A stretch of 64,000 nt of DNA from Amoeboaphelidium protococcarum (Eukaryota > Aphelidiomycota > Aphelidea), in the NCBI GenBank assembly GCA_023515745.1, contig JALECJ010000020.1:992001-1056000 (forward strand), written 5' to 3'. Under the pieces are notes generated by a model that had not been told where the DNA came from, searched no databases, and worked only from the letters and a program-made list of their open reading frames with translations. Shown one piece after another: positions 47,598 through 58,804 of this stretch (positions are counted from its first letter, which is position 1; each line of letters begins with the position of its first letter). Both the position numbers and the translations under genes were made by a program.

Positions 47598-49109
47598 TCA
47601 ACTGTCATCGCCGTTTTGTCCCTATTTGATTCTTCGTTCAAATATAGCGACAAAGAAGCCATTGGTGAGATGTTTATGAGGATCGACGCGAATTACTTGG
47701 TCCATCCCATTAACACCGCGATTAGTCCATTGGGGAAGCGCGTGATACAGTTACCATTTATCTTTGCATTTCTGTAGGCAATCTTCCACTACCGCCTCGT
47801 TCTCTTCTATATTAACAGAACATGTGCTATATGACACGCGTTCTACAGCTGGAAATGAGAGAGCATGCAGGAGCATCTTTTTCTAGAACGCACTCAAATT
47901 CTCTAGTCGGTCTTCTGCTTATTAGTCATTAGTATCATCTACCTAGGTACCATTAATAGATGAAGCTATACGATTCCCAGATCTTTATAGAGTTCGATGA
48001 GAGTCAACCAGATAATCTAGCCTGTTCACTATCCCAGAACCGGAGCATGATGGATCAAGAACGATGAATCTGACTTGATTGTATGGTTCAGAATGAGGAT
48101 CGATATCGAGGAAACTCTGACACTATGCACTAACATTAAGACATCCATACTTGCGCATCTACATTTCCAAAGTGTTCAATCTGACGCGATCAATATCGAA
48201 AGCGTATACACAGCCAGCATTCAGATGATCTTCATACACTGCGGCACTGAGTTGACTAGTCTTATTGCCTGGGGCAGCACACGCATCAATACACACTGCA
48301 CCTTTGTACTGGGTATCATATCCATCCAATAGAGCAGCGACGGGCATACAGCTAGCCTTATCTTACAGAATCAGTGCTCCGTCTTGATACAACTTGTTCA
48401 AATGAAGATCATGCCCAGGTGGGAATACAAGCAGATTAGGTATGTGCTCGTCAGTTGCGAATATTTTAACAGACTTTTTATTTGTCTAAGATTATTAAGT
48501 CCCAGTTGATTTAATCTCCTCAAACATGGATGTAAGTGAATCCACCTGCTGGTAACCTTACTATTAAAGAGCTTTACAGACATCGCTGATACCCATGACA
48601 AACGCATTCACTCTGGCATAGCGCGGTATTTTATCGGATAATGCAGCCATCTTTGCAATATTCTAATCTACGAGTTGACTATTATCTTTAACACCTTTCT
48701 GAATCTTAAGCTTAGATAACTCTGAGCGGAGACGCGTCTTGTTCATCCACAGGTGATTAAACAACTATGCGGGTGGTCCCTTATCTTTCATTACAATCAC
48801 ACTCTGCACTTTGCTCAACTATTCTATGGCAATCTCGTACGCCATAACAATTAATAAAAATTTGAGATTATTAGTTTTCCGCACAATAGCTTTACTCAGA
48901 CTCTGATACAATTGCGCTCTATCAATCAACTAATCAACCACTGATTTGTACTCCAAGACGCGACATAGGAAGGCCATGAGCTGCTTCTTATTTATACTCT
49001 GGTCTTTGCATTCAAATACTTGGCTCTTTAATGATTTGCTCTTTTCCTGTGTCAGCACTGAATGCAGAATCGTCACTGCCTAATTATACAATCGTATCTG
49101 CACCTTCAT
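47598..49109 (-). CDS. rRNA (cytosine-C5) methyltransferase, NSUN5/RCM1 type
   Basis: 503 residues. RCM1/NSUN5 methylates one cytosine of 25S/28S rRNA. The SAM site is DACAAPGNKTSQL, motif IV with the catalytic Cys pair is LDPSCSGSG, and the second Cys is in VSYSTCSVNIEENE. The C-terminus GFFVAIFERR is typical of RsmB/NOP2/NSUN enzymes. PSCSGSG and the N-terminal helical region (FLCRVLEYKSVVDQ, AYEIAIEQLSKVQ) favour NSUN5 over NOP2. No PUA domain is seen. Confidence 0.9.
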
Positions 49110-49266
49110 ACTGCTTTTTACTAGTTTTCTATAACTATTTAGCTAGTTTGCTTAATCTTTAATCGAAAGAGAATCTTTACTTATACACGTTTTAATCAGG
49201 TTGAAAGGTCAAGATTAAATTAAAATAGTTCTCATACAAATTTAAGTTTAAAATGAATCGGATAAT

Positions 49267-51373
49267 TCATAATTTCGAAGAAGATTTCTTGGAGGCAGAG
49301 TGACTTTCTGCACCTCTAGGAGTGTTAAGAGCATTGACAGTCTCACATAGACGAGAGACTTCCAGCAGAGTTTAAGCCAAAATAATCTTAAACTACGCGG
49401 TGCTAGTCTCCCGGCAGCTCTTCTTACTCTCAATGCCAAACTTGATAAATTCATCGCCGACACAGTAGTTGATACCGTATCCATCAGGTTCTACGGTACC
49501 AAATCCAGTACCATTGTAATTAACACCACTGGACAGAGATGAGGTGGACAATCTGAATCGAGTAGATTCCAGCATCGCCGGGTGAGAGAAGAGCGGGTGT
49601 CTATTGGCAGAGTCTAATTACATATTCTCGCCTGCTAGAGTTGGCAGACTATAAGCAACTTTTAAGCCTAGAATGTGGCGATCCACACCTTGACCGCTCA
49701 TCGCCTCTATAGTGTAACGAGTATGTGATACTCCAGCTTTTTGCAGGGCATCATACTTTTGCTAGGATGAAGCGTTCTTATTCACCATGAGCTTTAGAAA
49801 ATCCACAGAGTCCACAGAGCAGGATCTAATACACTCTGTTCTTCCCTTCAAGAACTGACGAGTGCTCGCGGTCTCATATACAGCACACCATTCTCCCTCA
49901 GCCTTACCGCCAATCTACTAGCTAGCTTTATAGAAAGCCAGTTGCAAGCACATTTGAATGAAAGCGTCAGGGCTAATCTTTCCAATTACAGATTTCAAAT
50001 GCTTCCCACCAAAATCGGTGAATATCAACACCCCTGCGTCACTATTTCCACCAACATGATTCGCAGTATTGATAGCTCTGGAAATATAAACATTCTTCAT
50101 AGTGTCATCCAATTACCACTAAAGTCTCGACCATAACTACCGTAAATTAGGTCGACGGCTTCTATCATACACAACGCTCAGGTCACTGATAGCTCCGTTA
50201 ACATCCCTAGCAGGCTCATTCTCAACAAGCCAATCAATGAATCTAGATGGAATCAGAGCATCACACGGTGAATGTTCCCCGTTAATACCAGCAGATCCAT
50301 CAGACATCACAATCACCGTCAAAGTTTTATCAAACCAACGATTTCTTCCATAACCATACGAAGAGTCGCCAGAACGCAACAGTCCATGCGCAGTGTTGGA
50401 ATACAACGAAGAGAAATCATTAGTTGGCACACTGACATCATCGAGTGCTATACAAAACAACGAGTCTCTAACATTCTCAAATGAATCCTTGTTAACTTTG
50501 CTAATATTCAGCAAATGCTTATGAGCTTAAGCCCAATTATCACGCTGATCAGCCGTAAGAATGCCCACTGGATACTTGACTTACCCGCTCTATGCATCAC
50601 TGACAATATCCCACAACAACTTTTCAAGTGCAGAAATGCTCAGCCGTTGCACGCCACTACCACCTGGAGTATCTATATAGCAATCCAGATGATATACATG
50701 ATCCTTGACCAAGACTGTGATATGACGAGCAGCACCGGATTAAACAGTAGTAAATCGAGATGAGCAAACGTCAGTATCACAGCCATCCAGGGGAACTCTT
50801 GTCATACCAAACATTAATCTATACTGGTTCATGCACAATGGTATCTTTTTCCTGCCCATCAACTCAGCCTCAATACTCTAATTGTCGATGGCTTCCTTCA
50901 TGTTCAAAGCATTAGTGATAAATCCAGCAGCCCTATGTATCTGAAATGAAGTGAACCGACCTTCTTACACTGGTGGCTGAGAATAATGCTTCAGGTTCTG
51001 AGGATGTTACGGGTGCTCCTTCATTGCCAGAAACCAATTGGAATTGACAATCAACGGCTCTCTCCACGACAAATATGCCAAGTCAAGCCACCATTTATCA
51101 AGCCAAGTCAAGCCACCATTTATCAAGCCAATTACCGCCTCCCTCACCAACCATAGGCTAAAATGGAACATTATTCACTTACTCGGCATGCTTTAGCAAA
51201 CGTGCTTAGAGTACCGGACCATGAGTGGACACAAAGTCTTGACACAGCTGTTACAACTTGGAGGCATCGTCATCAGATTTGACATACGGAAGTAACGACT
51301 TGTACAGTTTCTAAACCGTCTACTTTAGATCCGGTACCGGAAGTTTTGGTAATTAAGACTGATAAGAATCCAT
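49267..51373 (-). CDS. Carnitine O-acetyltransferase-like enzyme with PTS1 (frame broken by a 25-bp duplication)
   Basis: The choline/carnitine acyltransferase family transfers acyl groups between CoA and carnitine. Visible: N-terminal LPKLPVPDLKQTVQKL, catalytic His in GINGEHSPCDALIP, TVEPDGYGINYCV, RFRLSTSSL and a C-terminal Ser-Lys-Leu, the peroxisomal PTS1 signal. The span is 2107 nt; a 25-bp tandem duplication at 51078-51127 shifts the frame after about residue 90. With one copy, the frame gives 693 residues and the family sequence WWLDLAYLSWREP. The rest of the gene is undamaged, so the duplication is recent or an assembly artefact. Confidence 0.9.
51078..51127 (+). repeat. Perfect 25-bp tandem duplication
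   Basis: Two adjacent identical 25-base units (51078-51102 and 51103-51127) inside the carnitine acyltransferase gene. Because 25 is not a multiple of three, the reading frame is lost and TGA follows. Confidence 0.97.
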
Positions 51374-51513
51374 CCTAGAGGGTCGATAAAGAGCAATTCG
51401 ACTTAATATGGTGGCAACTGATAAAGGAAGAAAGAAAGAAGGAACGAGACGGCTGCCCAGGTGAAACAACAAAAGCTATCCAAAGGTCAGTTTGACTGAA
51501 ACACTATTTATGC

Positions 51514-51646
51514 AGACGCGCGTCTCTCTCCTGCACAACGAGAAATCAATCAAATCCAATCACTCAATGAGGAAGAAAACCTTAACCGACCGATGATTTC
51601 GAGTTCAATTTCCAATCAGTGCCCAATTTTCTCGCGAGACGCGTCT
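51514..51646. promoter_or_regulatory. Two AGACGCG..TCT palindromes upstream of RPL10A
   Basis: AGACGCGCGTCT at 51514-51525 and AGACGCGTCT at 51637-51646, about 206 and 85 bp before the RPL10A start. Both contain MluI-box-like CGCG cores. They lie in the 357-bp divergent region shared with the carnitine acyltransferase gene. Function inferred from position only. Confidence 0.45.
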
Positions 51647-51730
51647 AAAAAAGAATTTCGCTCTACGGTCACTGCAGCATTTTCCTTATATTGGATTTAT
51701 AGTACATTTACACCGTTTAATAAAAATAGA

Positions 51731-52384
51731 ATGAGCAGCAAATTACAGGTGCCAGCTGTGCGTGAAGCCGTTCAGTAACTATTGGCTCAGTCCGGGGAGA
51801 AGAAGCGTAATTTCTTGGAGACTGTGGAATTGCAGATTGGATTGAAGAACTACGATCCTCAGCGTGATAAGCGTTTCGCTGGATCTATTAAATTGCCAAA
51901 TATTCCACGCCCAAAGATGTCTGTGTGTATTCTGGGTGATGCTCACCACTGTGACGAGGCAGCCAAGGTTGGACTCGAATCCATGTCTGTGGATGATTTA
52001 AAGAAATTGAACAAGAACAAGAAGTTGGTCAAGAAGATGGCTAAGAAATACGACGCGTTCTTGGCCTCTGACTCTCTGATTAAGCTGTTGCCTCGTCTGC
52101 TTGGTCCTGGTCTGCACAAGGCTGGTAAATTTCCAACTCCAGTGTCACATAACGACAATCTGTTGGAGAAGGCTAACGAGATTCGCGCCACCATTAAATT
52201 CCAGCTTAAGAAGGTGCTGTGTCTCGGTGTTGCTGTCGGTAATGTCGGTATGTCTGACGATGAGATGCTATCTAATGTCATGCTTGCAGTTAATTTCTTG
52301 GTGTCTCTGTTGAAGAAGAACTGGTAGAACGTCAAGTCTTTATATATCAAGTCCTCTATGGGTGCACCTATTAGATTGTACTGA
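51731..52384 (+). CDS. RPL10A: Ribosomal protein uL1 (RPL10A)
   Basis: 217 residues, exactly the eukaryotic length. Part of the L1 stalk of the large ribosomal subunit, which helps release E-site tRNA. Hallmarks: [52 protein letters not shown] and the end [18 protein letters not shown]. Only two of eight Gln codons are TAR (one TAA early, one TAG after KKNW); the rest are CAG. No intron. Confidence 0.98.
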
Positions 52385-52754
52385 TTGACTTATGACTTTA
52401 TATAGTATGCTCAGTAATATTTCTCGTGTTTCTGTTTGTTCATTGTCTCTTTTACTTCTTTTAACTATTCAAAGGATAATTTCTGCGAAACTAAATGTAG
52501 AGTATACTTCTTAACCGTAAGTAATCATTTTAATCGATCAATTGGGGATTTACTGTTAGCAGCGTTTCAGACTTAGCCTTGAGAGGTGCGCGCGTTAAAT
52601 CTTTTAGTATCATGCTTTTTGTAATAGCTTTGTGGAAATTATTTACCGTATATACTGTTTAAAGAACATTTAAGAATGAAGACAGAGTGAAAGATAGTTA
52701 AGACCATTGCGATTTAAAAGTGCAGATCAAATTCATTTAATCAATTCAGATAAT
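52385..52754. other. 3' spacer, nothing recognised
   Basis: 370 bp between the convergent stops of RPL10A and the small acidic gene; AT-rich, no gene or RNA found. Confidence 0.5.
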
Positions 52755-53156
52755 TCATTACTCAGACTCTGCAACTTCCTTGTCTTGTCTTTCCCACTCC
52801 TCTCTCAGATTTCCGAGAAATTCCCAAGCCTCGGGGTCCCAAGGCTTCATACCATAACTCAGAATGATATTGACATCTTCTTCATATCTCTTATCACCAG
52901 GCTCACCGTACGGAATCTCGTCGTCGTCATCATCATCCTCGTTATCTTCAGCCGCGTTGCCTTAAGCGTCATTGGCGCTCGCCTGCTGTTGCTCTTAATG
53001 CAAACGATACTCGGCTTCCTACTTCTTGATTTACTCAATCGCGCCCCAGCTATCAACATCCCACGGCCTGTACCCATACTGAATCATGAGATTTATATCC
53101 TGCTCAAATTACTATTCGTAATCATCATTGGAATCGTAATCTTCACTGTCGGACAT
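52755..53156 (-). CDS. Small acidic protein with two YG..PWD repeats
   Basis: 133 residues. Two related segments, INLMIQYGYRPWDVDSWGAI and VNIILSYGMKPWDPEAWEFL, are separated by a Gln/Asn/Asp-rich linker with seven Asp in a row nearby. N- and C-termini are acidic. The end is GAG TAA TGA. No known family is recognised. The internal repeat suggests a short helical binding module used twice, probably intracellular. Confidence 0.65.
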
Positions 53157-53441
53157 TTTTTCTTTCTTAATGCTACAGTATCAGACCTGAGTTTGTGAGA
53201 ATGAGAGTGGTGTATATTGGGGCGATCAGGAGTCATTTAGTTTCAAGCCAATCACACTAATGATTTTGAGTGAGTGAGCTGTCGCCAAAAGACTTCAGAC
53301 AGACCAAATATCATTCTGCTCAGTTTATGACGCGATCGTGTTTTCTCCGAGAGTTAACTGGATTAGATTATCATTTTACCACTTGTTAACAATCATAAAT
53401 TGTGTTATAATATTTGTGAACACAATTTAAATACAGTAGAG

Positions 53442-54551
53442 ATGAGTGGAACAGCGTGGGCTGACCGACCTGACATGCAAACTTCAGTGGCTTAAATGAT
53501 TTTAACCAAGTTCTTCGAGGCACTGCAAGATGATGTGTATCCTACGGAAGATTCTGAATCAGTTTTTGGTATAGAGATGGATTAGTCTGGCGCGTAATCT
53601 TTTAATGTGGCCGAATGGAAGACTGGGCATCTGATGTATGGAGCATGGTAGACTCTGTGGAAGAATGGTATGATTGATATGAGTAATATGACAGCCGCCA
53701 TGTAAAGAGGCGAACTGCCCAAATTCTTTGAGAAGACTGTTCGCGATTTGAACACCAAGTATGAAGAGGCATGCCGAGTGGGACATGGTGATATGTACAT
53801 GACAACATACGTGTAAGAGTTGGTAAAGAGAGACTTTCGCGGTATCGTGTGGGACCATGTAGTTTTAAATAACTTGAAGCACCGAAACTCTGCGTCATAA
53901 AGTACTGGCTCTTCTACTCAAAATTCCACTGGTAATCCTCCAAATAATTAGTAGCAACCTAAAGTTGTCAAAGGTATTAGAATCAATGGTTCCGAGATTA
54001 CACCTGAGGACGTGGTCTTTGATTCTTCTTTCTCTGAGAAGGTGCCTATTGCCCATGCCGTGAATATTCCATTGTATGTCAAGAAATTACCTGGTCCTGG
54101 TAGAAATGACGAATAGTGCCTGATTGTCAGATTAATGTCTGAACCCAGAGTAGGCCTTGCTCCATCTCGATGGTAGTATGGAGGATTTATTGGACCTGCA
54201 CCGCCAGTTTTACTCGCTCGCAGTGATGGAATAGCCTTTGAAGTGGACGATTGGTGTGTTATGGATGAATTTGGTTGCGCCATGTTGGACGGCGGTCCTA
54301 GAAACGTTAAGCGCTCTGATTTTACTTCCTATGCCGAGTTTAACAATTATGAGACGGCCAACATTGTCATGGAAGCTAATTATCCTAAAGGCGCTCGTGT
54401 TCGCGTTCACGGCTTGAAAAGTAGAGCTGATTTAAACGACCAAGTTGGTACTCTGTCTGGTTGGTATGGAAATAAGCGCGTGGGAGTCCAAATTGGATAA
54501 AGCAACGAATCATTCTCTTTAAAGCCATCTAATGTGGAATTGATTGATTGA
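53442..54551 (+). CDS. Unknown protein with C-terminal SH3-like repeat
   Basis: 369 residues. No signal or TM segment. The N-terminal half is helical (ILTKFFEALQDDVYP, AEWKTGHLMYGAW). The C-terminal ~60 residues (GARVRVHGLKSRADLNDQVG then TLSGWYGNKRVGVQI and KPSNVELID) follow the small beta-barrel pattern 'V.gL.....LNg..G.v......RygV' seen at the ends of many protist and fungal proteins. Function unknown; cytosolic by default. The opposite neighbours are the acidic repeat protein and RAD4. Confidence 0.65.
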
Positions 54552-54744
54552 AGTTACTTGGTTATGTAAAATCTTATAATACGAGTGATAATGTTAATAA
54601 ATTACATCAGCGATAAGCTAACATTCAATGGAATAATTTAAAAATCGAATCAGACTGCAACATTTATTTAAATCAAAGATCAATTAGCGGCAACTACAGT
54701 AACAACCGTATATAAAATAGACACGTGGTGAGATACAAGCAAAG

Positions 54745-56691
54745 TCAATTATATCGATCTAGAATCTTTTCTCGGTGGAGCAGCTTCTTGTAAATATAGT
54801 TCCACTTGGCAGCCACCTGTTGTAACTATTTAGATTTGGCTTTTTCAACCAGGGTGAGAACGCGAGACTTGAACTCTTCCACAAATTCAGCCACTTTATC
54901 CTCTGCAACCACTATTCCATCAACTGAAGGTACACTTCTTCCACCATGATACTCAAAGCCTATAACGGCCTCAGCAAATTCTATATTACAATCTTGAGCA
55001 ACACGCTTCATGGTAGGCAGACGAAAGTCAGCGGATGCATTCTTCAGACTCTTGGGCAGTTTACGCCACAGATACCGTTCACTGATATGGAAAGCACCTT
55101 CAGGAAGCATCTCCTCTCTGAACAAATCCATATTGCCATACTTGTTCTTAGGAATTATGCCATTGACAATAGGGGGAGCGCGATATGGCTCCGTCTACCA
55201 AAATCCAAATAATCCAACCAAGCCTTCTTTCTATAACTCAGTCTACTCTTCCTCCATCAGAATTTTAATATTACGTTTGGTGGGCATAACGCGCGATTTA
55301 ACTTTCTTCACAGGATATTCCCCCGCCTTGACAACTCTAGCCTCTTATGAAATCCACTTCTCTGCCGTATGAAGATCTTACACCAGACTTCGCGGATAGA
55401 TATCATGTCCTCTGATTTGACCAACAATTTACGCCGGATCTTTGGGGTGGATAACTTCAAACTTTTTCAAATACTTTTCAATTACAAACTGTGGATGATT
55501 ATTAAATTCCGCCAAAGACTTGGGCATAATTGTACAGCTTTGGGAAAATGCATCATAATCTTTCTAATCTGCCTCCTCGCACCTAGACTTGGAGGTGAAT
55601 AGTGCAAATAGAGTGTCCTTCCACCAATCTAAACAAGATTCTTTACGCCTCGCATTAAAATCTAAATACCGAGCAGATACACATTTACCAAAGCTAGACT
55701 GAGCCTCTAACGCGACAATGTACTATGGATTGATGCCGGAATTGCTAATTGAATACTAAATGTGTTTATCATCATCATCAGAAATCAGCTCAATGTCTTT
55801 AAGGCCAAATGGCACCCACGATTGTCCATCCACTAATAACATTTCAAACCAAACATTGTTAACTACTGGTAAACTATCTGAACGGTCCATAGAACTTCTT
55901 TTCTATACTTTGGCATTCTTTTGCCTACCACCTCGATCAAAATAAGGACTCTTGACAACTTCTGGCTCAAATTCGTCATCGGTATCTTCTACTACAATCG
56001 CCTTTCGCTTCCTTCTCTTTTATTTCTAACTATCCGGTGGAGTTCTACTTTAAGCCTAAGTAACTACCACCTTTTGTTCTTTATGACTAACATCGTTCTA
56101 CTTTTAATTCACACTACGCTGTACTTTAAGTGACGGTACCTAGATTGCGTAAACGAGCCTTACTTCAAATCCTAATGCTCGTAAAAGCGCGACAAATAGC
56201 AGAGTCAATTCTCTCGTATTGCCATTACGCTTATTCACAGTCTTGATCAACGATTACTTTAAGCTAGTGTCACCTAAAATAGCTTATTATTATTAATCAT
56301 CCACAGAGTATTCATTAAGAAGCCACTTTCGGATTGACGACAGCCACGACAAAAGTTCTGACTATGACGTAATATCTGACTGACGAGAATGAAGTTTGAA
56401 CGGTAGCTGAGACAGCACTAAACCTTATAGCGTAGAATCATCGGATAGCGCGTTCAGTATACATGCATTAAATAATTAAAATACTGCGTGACTTTAATGT
56501 AAGAACATTTATTTATTACGCATGTCTTTCGTAATACCAGGCTACTTTTATCGCTTCTAAATGGAAATCGTCATCTCCGAATGATGGTCAATCGGTTACA
56601 TTTCATCATCCTCTGCAATGGCTTAATTGTCCAGCTGTTGATGCTCCACCTCTTGCCAATCTTCTTCAAATTCGCTCTCAGATTTCGCCAT
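54745..56691 (-). CDS. RAD4: RAD4/XPC nucleotide-excision-repair damage sensor
   Basis: 648 residues (yeast Rad4 754). Rad4/XPC recognises distorted DNA and starts global genome repair in the nucleus. Domains: acidic N-terminus, transglutaminase-like part (NTRELTLLFVALLRALGFEV, VNNVWFEMLL, SCLDWWKDTL), then BHD1-3 with FVIEKYLKKFEVIHPKDPAQ, LHTAEKWISQEARVVKAGEY, EEMLPEGAFHIS and AEAVIGFEYHGGRSVPSVDG. Compact compared with animal XPC. Many Gln from TAR. Confidence 0.93.
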
Positions 56692-57231
56692 TACTACCGC
56701 ACTTTAATTCAATCACCTAGATCTTATAGAAATACAAGGAAAAGTGTCAGAGATCGGTGACAATCGAATGACAGAAAACAATCGCGATGAAGTTTTGCAA
56801 AGAGTGGACAATCGGTAATGACGTTCGAAAGTGTCGCTTAACTCATTAGTTGAAACGGCGATTATTCGCTACAAAGTTCAAAGGCATTCTTTGTATCGCT
56901 TCACTTTAAAAAGCATCATGACAATATTTTCAATGTTGATGTTTGAAAGGAACGCTTGGCGACAGTCGGTTCTTATCAATTCCGTTATCGGCAGCGCGTA
57001 AAAATAAACAAAACGTACTGTCTGTCACCCAGGAAGCTTATCATCCAGCCATCCATCCTTTGATCATCAGCGACAATTGATAACGATAAGCAATCAACAA
57101 CAAACACTTGCCTCTTTTGTATTACAACTAAGCGGCGTAAATAAAATCAATTCTTCATACTTTGATCATCTTTGCTATTGGATATATTTCAACTATCGAT
57201 AATTGTTGTTTCAGAGTACGGCTTATCAAAA
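56692..57231 (+). promoter_or_regulatory. Upstream region of the ammonium transporter with a GATA cluster
   Basis: 540 bp between the RAD4 start and the transporter start. GATAAG (or its complement) occurs at 56972-56977, 57037-57042, 57085-57090 and 57222-57227, the last only 4 bp before the ATG, plus GATAAC/GATAAT variants. In fungi such sites bind AreA/Gln3-type factors that switch on nitrogen-scavenging genes. The role here is inference. Confidence 0.5.
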
Positions 57232-58666
57232 ATGTCTTTACTGTATAACAACGCTACGGTTCTTAATGCTGGCCAGGAGGCTTTGTATTAGCAATTGAAC
57301 GGTGCTGACATGGTGTGGGTTATGGTCGCCTCCGTCCTGGTGTTTATAATGGTAAGTTTATTTGCTTGATCAACTATATTAAGAGATCTGAAACTTCTTA
57401 TCGTGAAATTTAATTAGTGTGTAGACACCAGCTAATGGCTATTTCTATGGTGGAACAGTAGAGTTTAAGAATGCAATGTCTGTCATCTTTATTTGTATGC
57501 TCACAGGAGCCGTCGTATCTATCCAATGGTTCTTCTGGGGTTACTCTCTGGCCTTCTCTGACACTTCAACGAATGGATTTATTGGCGATTTGTACTATGG
57601 TGGTTTCGCTAATCTGGGCATGAAGCCTCATCCTAATTGTCCCACTATTCCGGGTCTTTTGTTCAGTATTTATCAGCTTATGTTTGCCACTGTTACTCCC
57701 GCTCTAGCTTTTGGTAGTATTGCTGAGCGTACTAGAATCTTGCCATGGATAGTCTTCTTGTTCGTGTGGTGTACTTTTGTGTATGATATTGTTGCGTATT
57801 GGACATGGAATCCATCTGGATGGTTGTACAAGTTTGGTATCAAGGATTTTGCTGGTGGCATCCCAGTGCATATTGTCAGTGGTGTGAGTGGTTTGGCACT
57901 ATCGCTCGCGGTTGGTAAACGTTCTCAATCTGCTGCTATGCCTCACAATCTGACTCATACGGCTCTGGGTACTGCTCTGTTTTGGTTCGGTTGGTTCGGA
58001 TTCAATGGTGGTTCTGAATGTCGAATGGACACTAGAGCTATCAATGCCGCGTATGTAACCCATTTGAGTGCTTGCTTTGGTGGCTTGGCTTGGATCTTGT
58101 ATGACTATAGACTTCATCAGAAGATTACTTCATTGGGATTCTGTAGTGGAGCAGTGGCCGGCCTCGTGGTTATCACTCCTGCAGCTGGATTTGTTGCTCC
58201 ATGGGCTACACCGATTTTTGGTATTGCTGGAGCACTTGCTGGTAATAATGCGTGCTTTCTCAAAAGTCGCTTTGAGTATGATGATAGTCTGGATGCGTTT
58301 GCTGTACATGCGGCTGTCGGGTTCGTCGGCACTATGATGACTGCCATCTTTGCCACCACGAGTGTCGAGAATATGTCCAACACCGGAAGTGCTAATCCGA
58401 GTGGTTGGATTGATGGAAACTTTTATCAGTTTGTGCCTCAGTTTGTCGGTTGCCTGGTGAGTGCTACTTATGTATTTGTGATCACCTTACTGATTGCAAA
58501 AGTTATGGATAAAATTAGATTTACCGTCGGCGGAAGATCGTATTCTCTGTCACTTCGTATGAACCGTGAAGATGAATTGACTGGAACTGACTTCAGTCTT
58601 ATGGGAGAAGTAGCTTATGATTTTACTCACACTGGGTAGAAACATATTGAAGCGTTGATGGCATGA
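57232..58666 (+). CDS. Ammonium transporter (AMT/MEP/Rh family)
   Basis: Exons 57232-57351 and 57425-58666, 453 residues. Eleven TM helices conduct ammonium across the plasma membrane. Family marks: TPANGYFYGGTVEFKNA right after the splice, DFAGGIPVHIVSGVSGLAL with the first pore His, LFWFGWFGFNGGS, and AFAVHAAVGFVGTMM with the second pore His. The intron is needed to join VWVMVASVLVFIM to TPANG. Only two TAR codons (one early, one near the C-terminus) against about eight CAR. The stop is TGA TGA. Confidence 0.96.
57352..57424 (+). other. Intron of ammonium transporter (73 nt)
   Basis: Donor GTAAGT, acceptor GTGTGTAG, phase 0. Confidence 0.9.
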
Positions 58667-58804
58667 TGATCTTTTAAAGTATCGAATTCTGTTGACATGT
58701 TCAACAATCTGTGATGGTTTAAAGTATAATGTAGTTTTAGATTAAAATCACTTCTCTTTTATACTCACTTTCATCACTCTTTTACACCTTAAACACTCTT
58801 TCAC

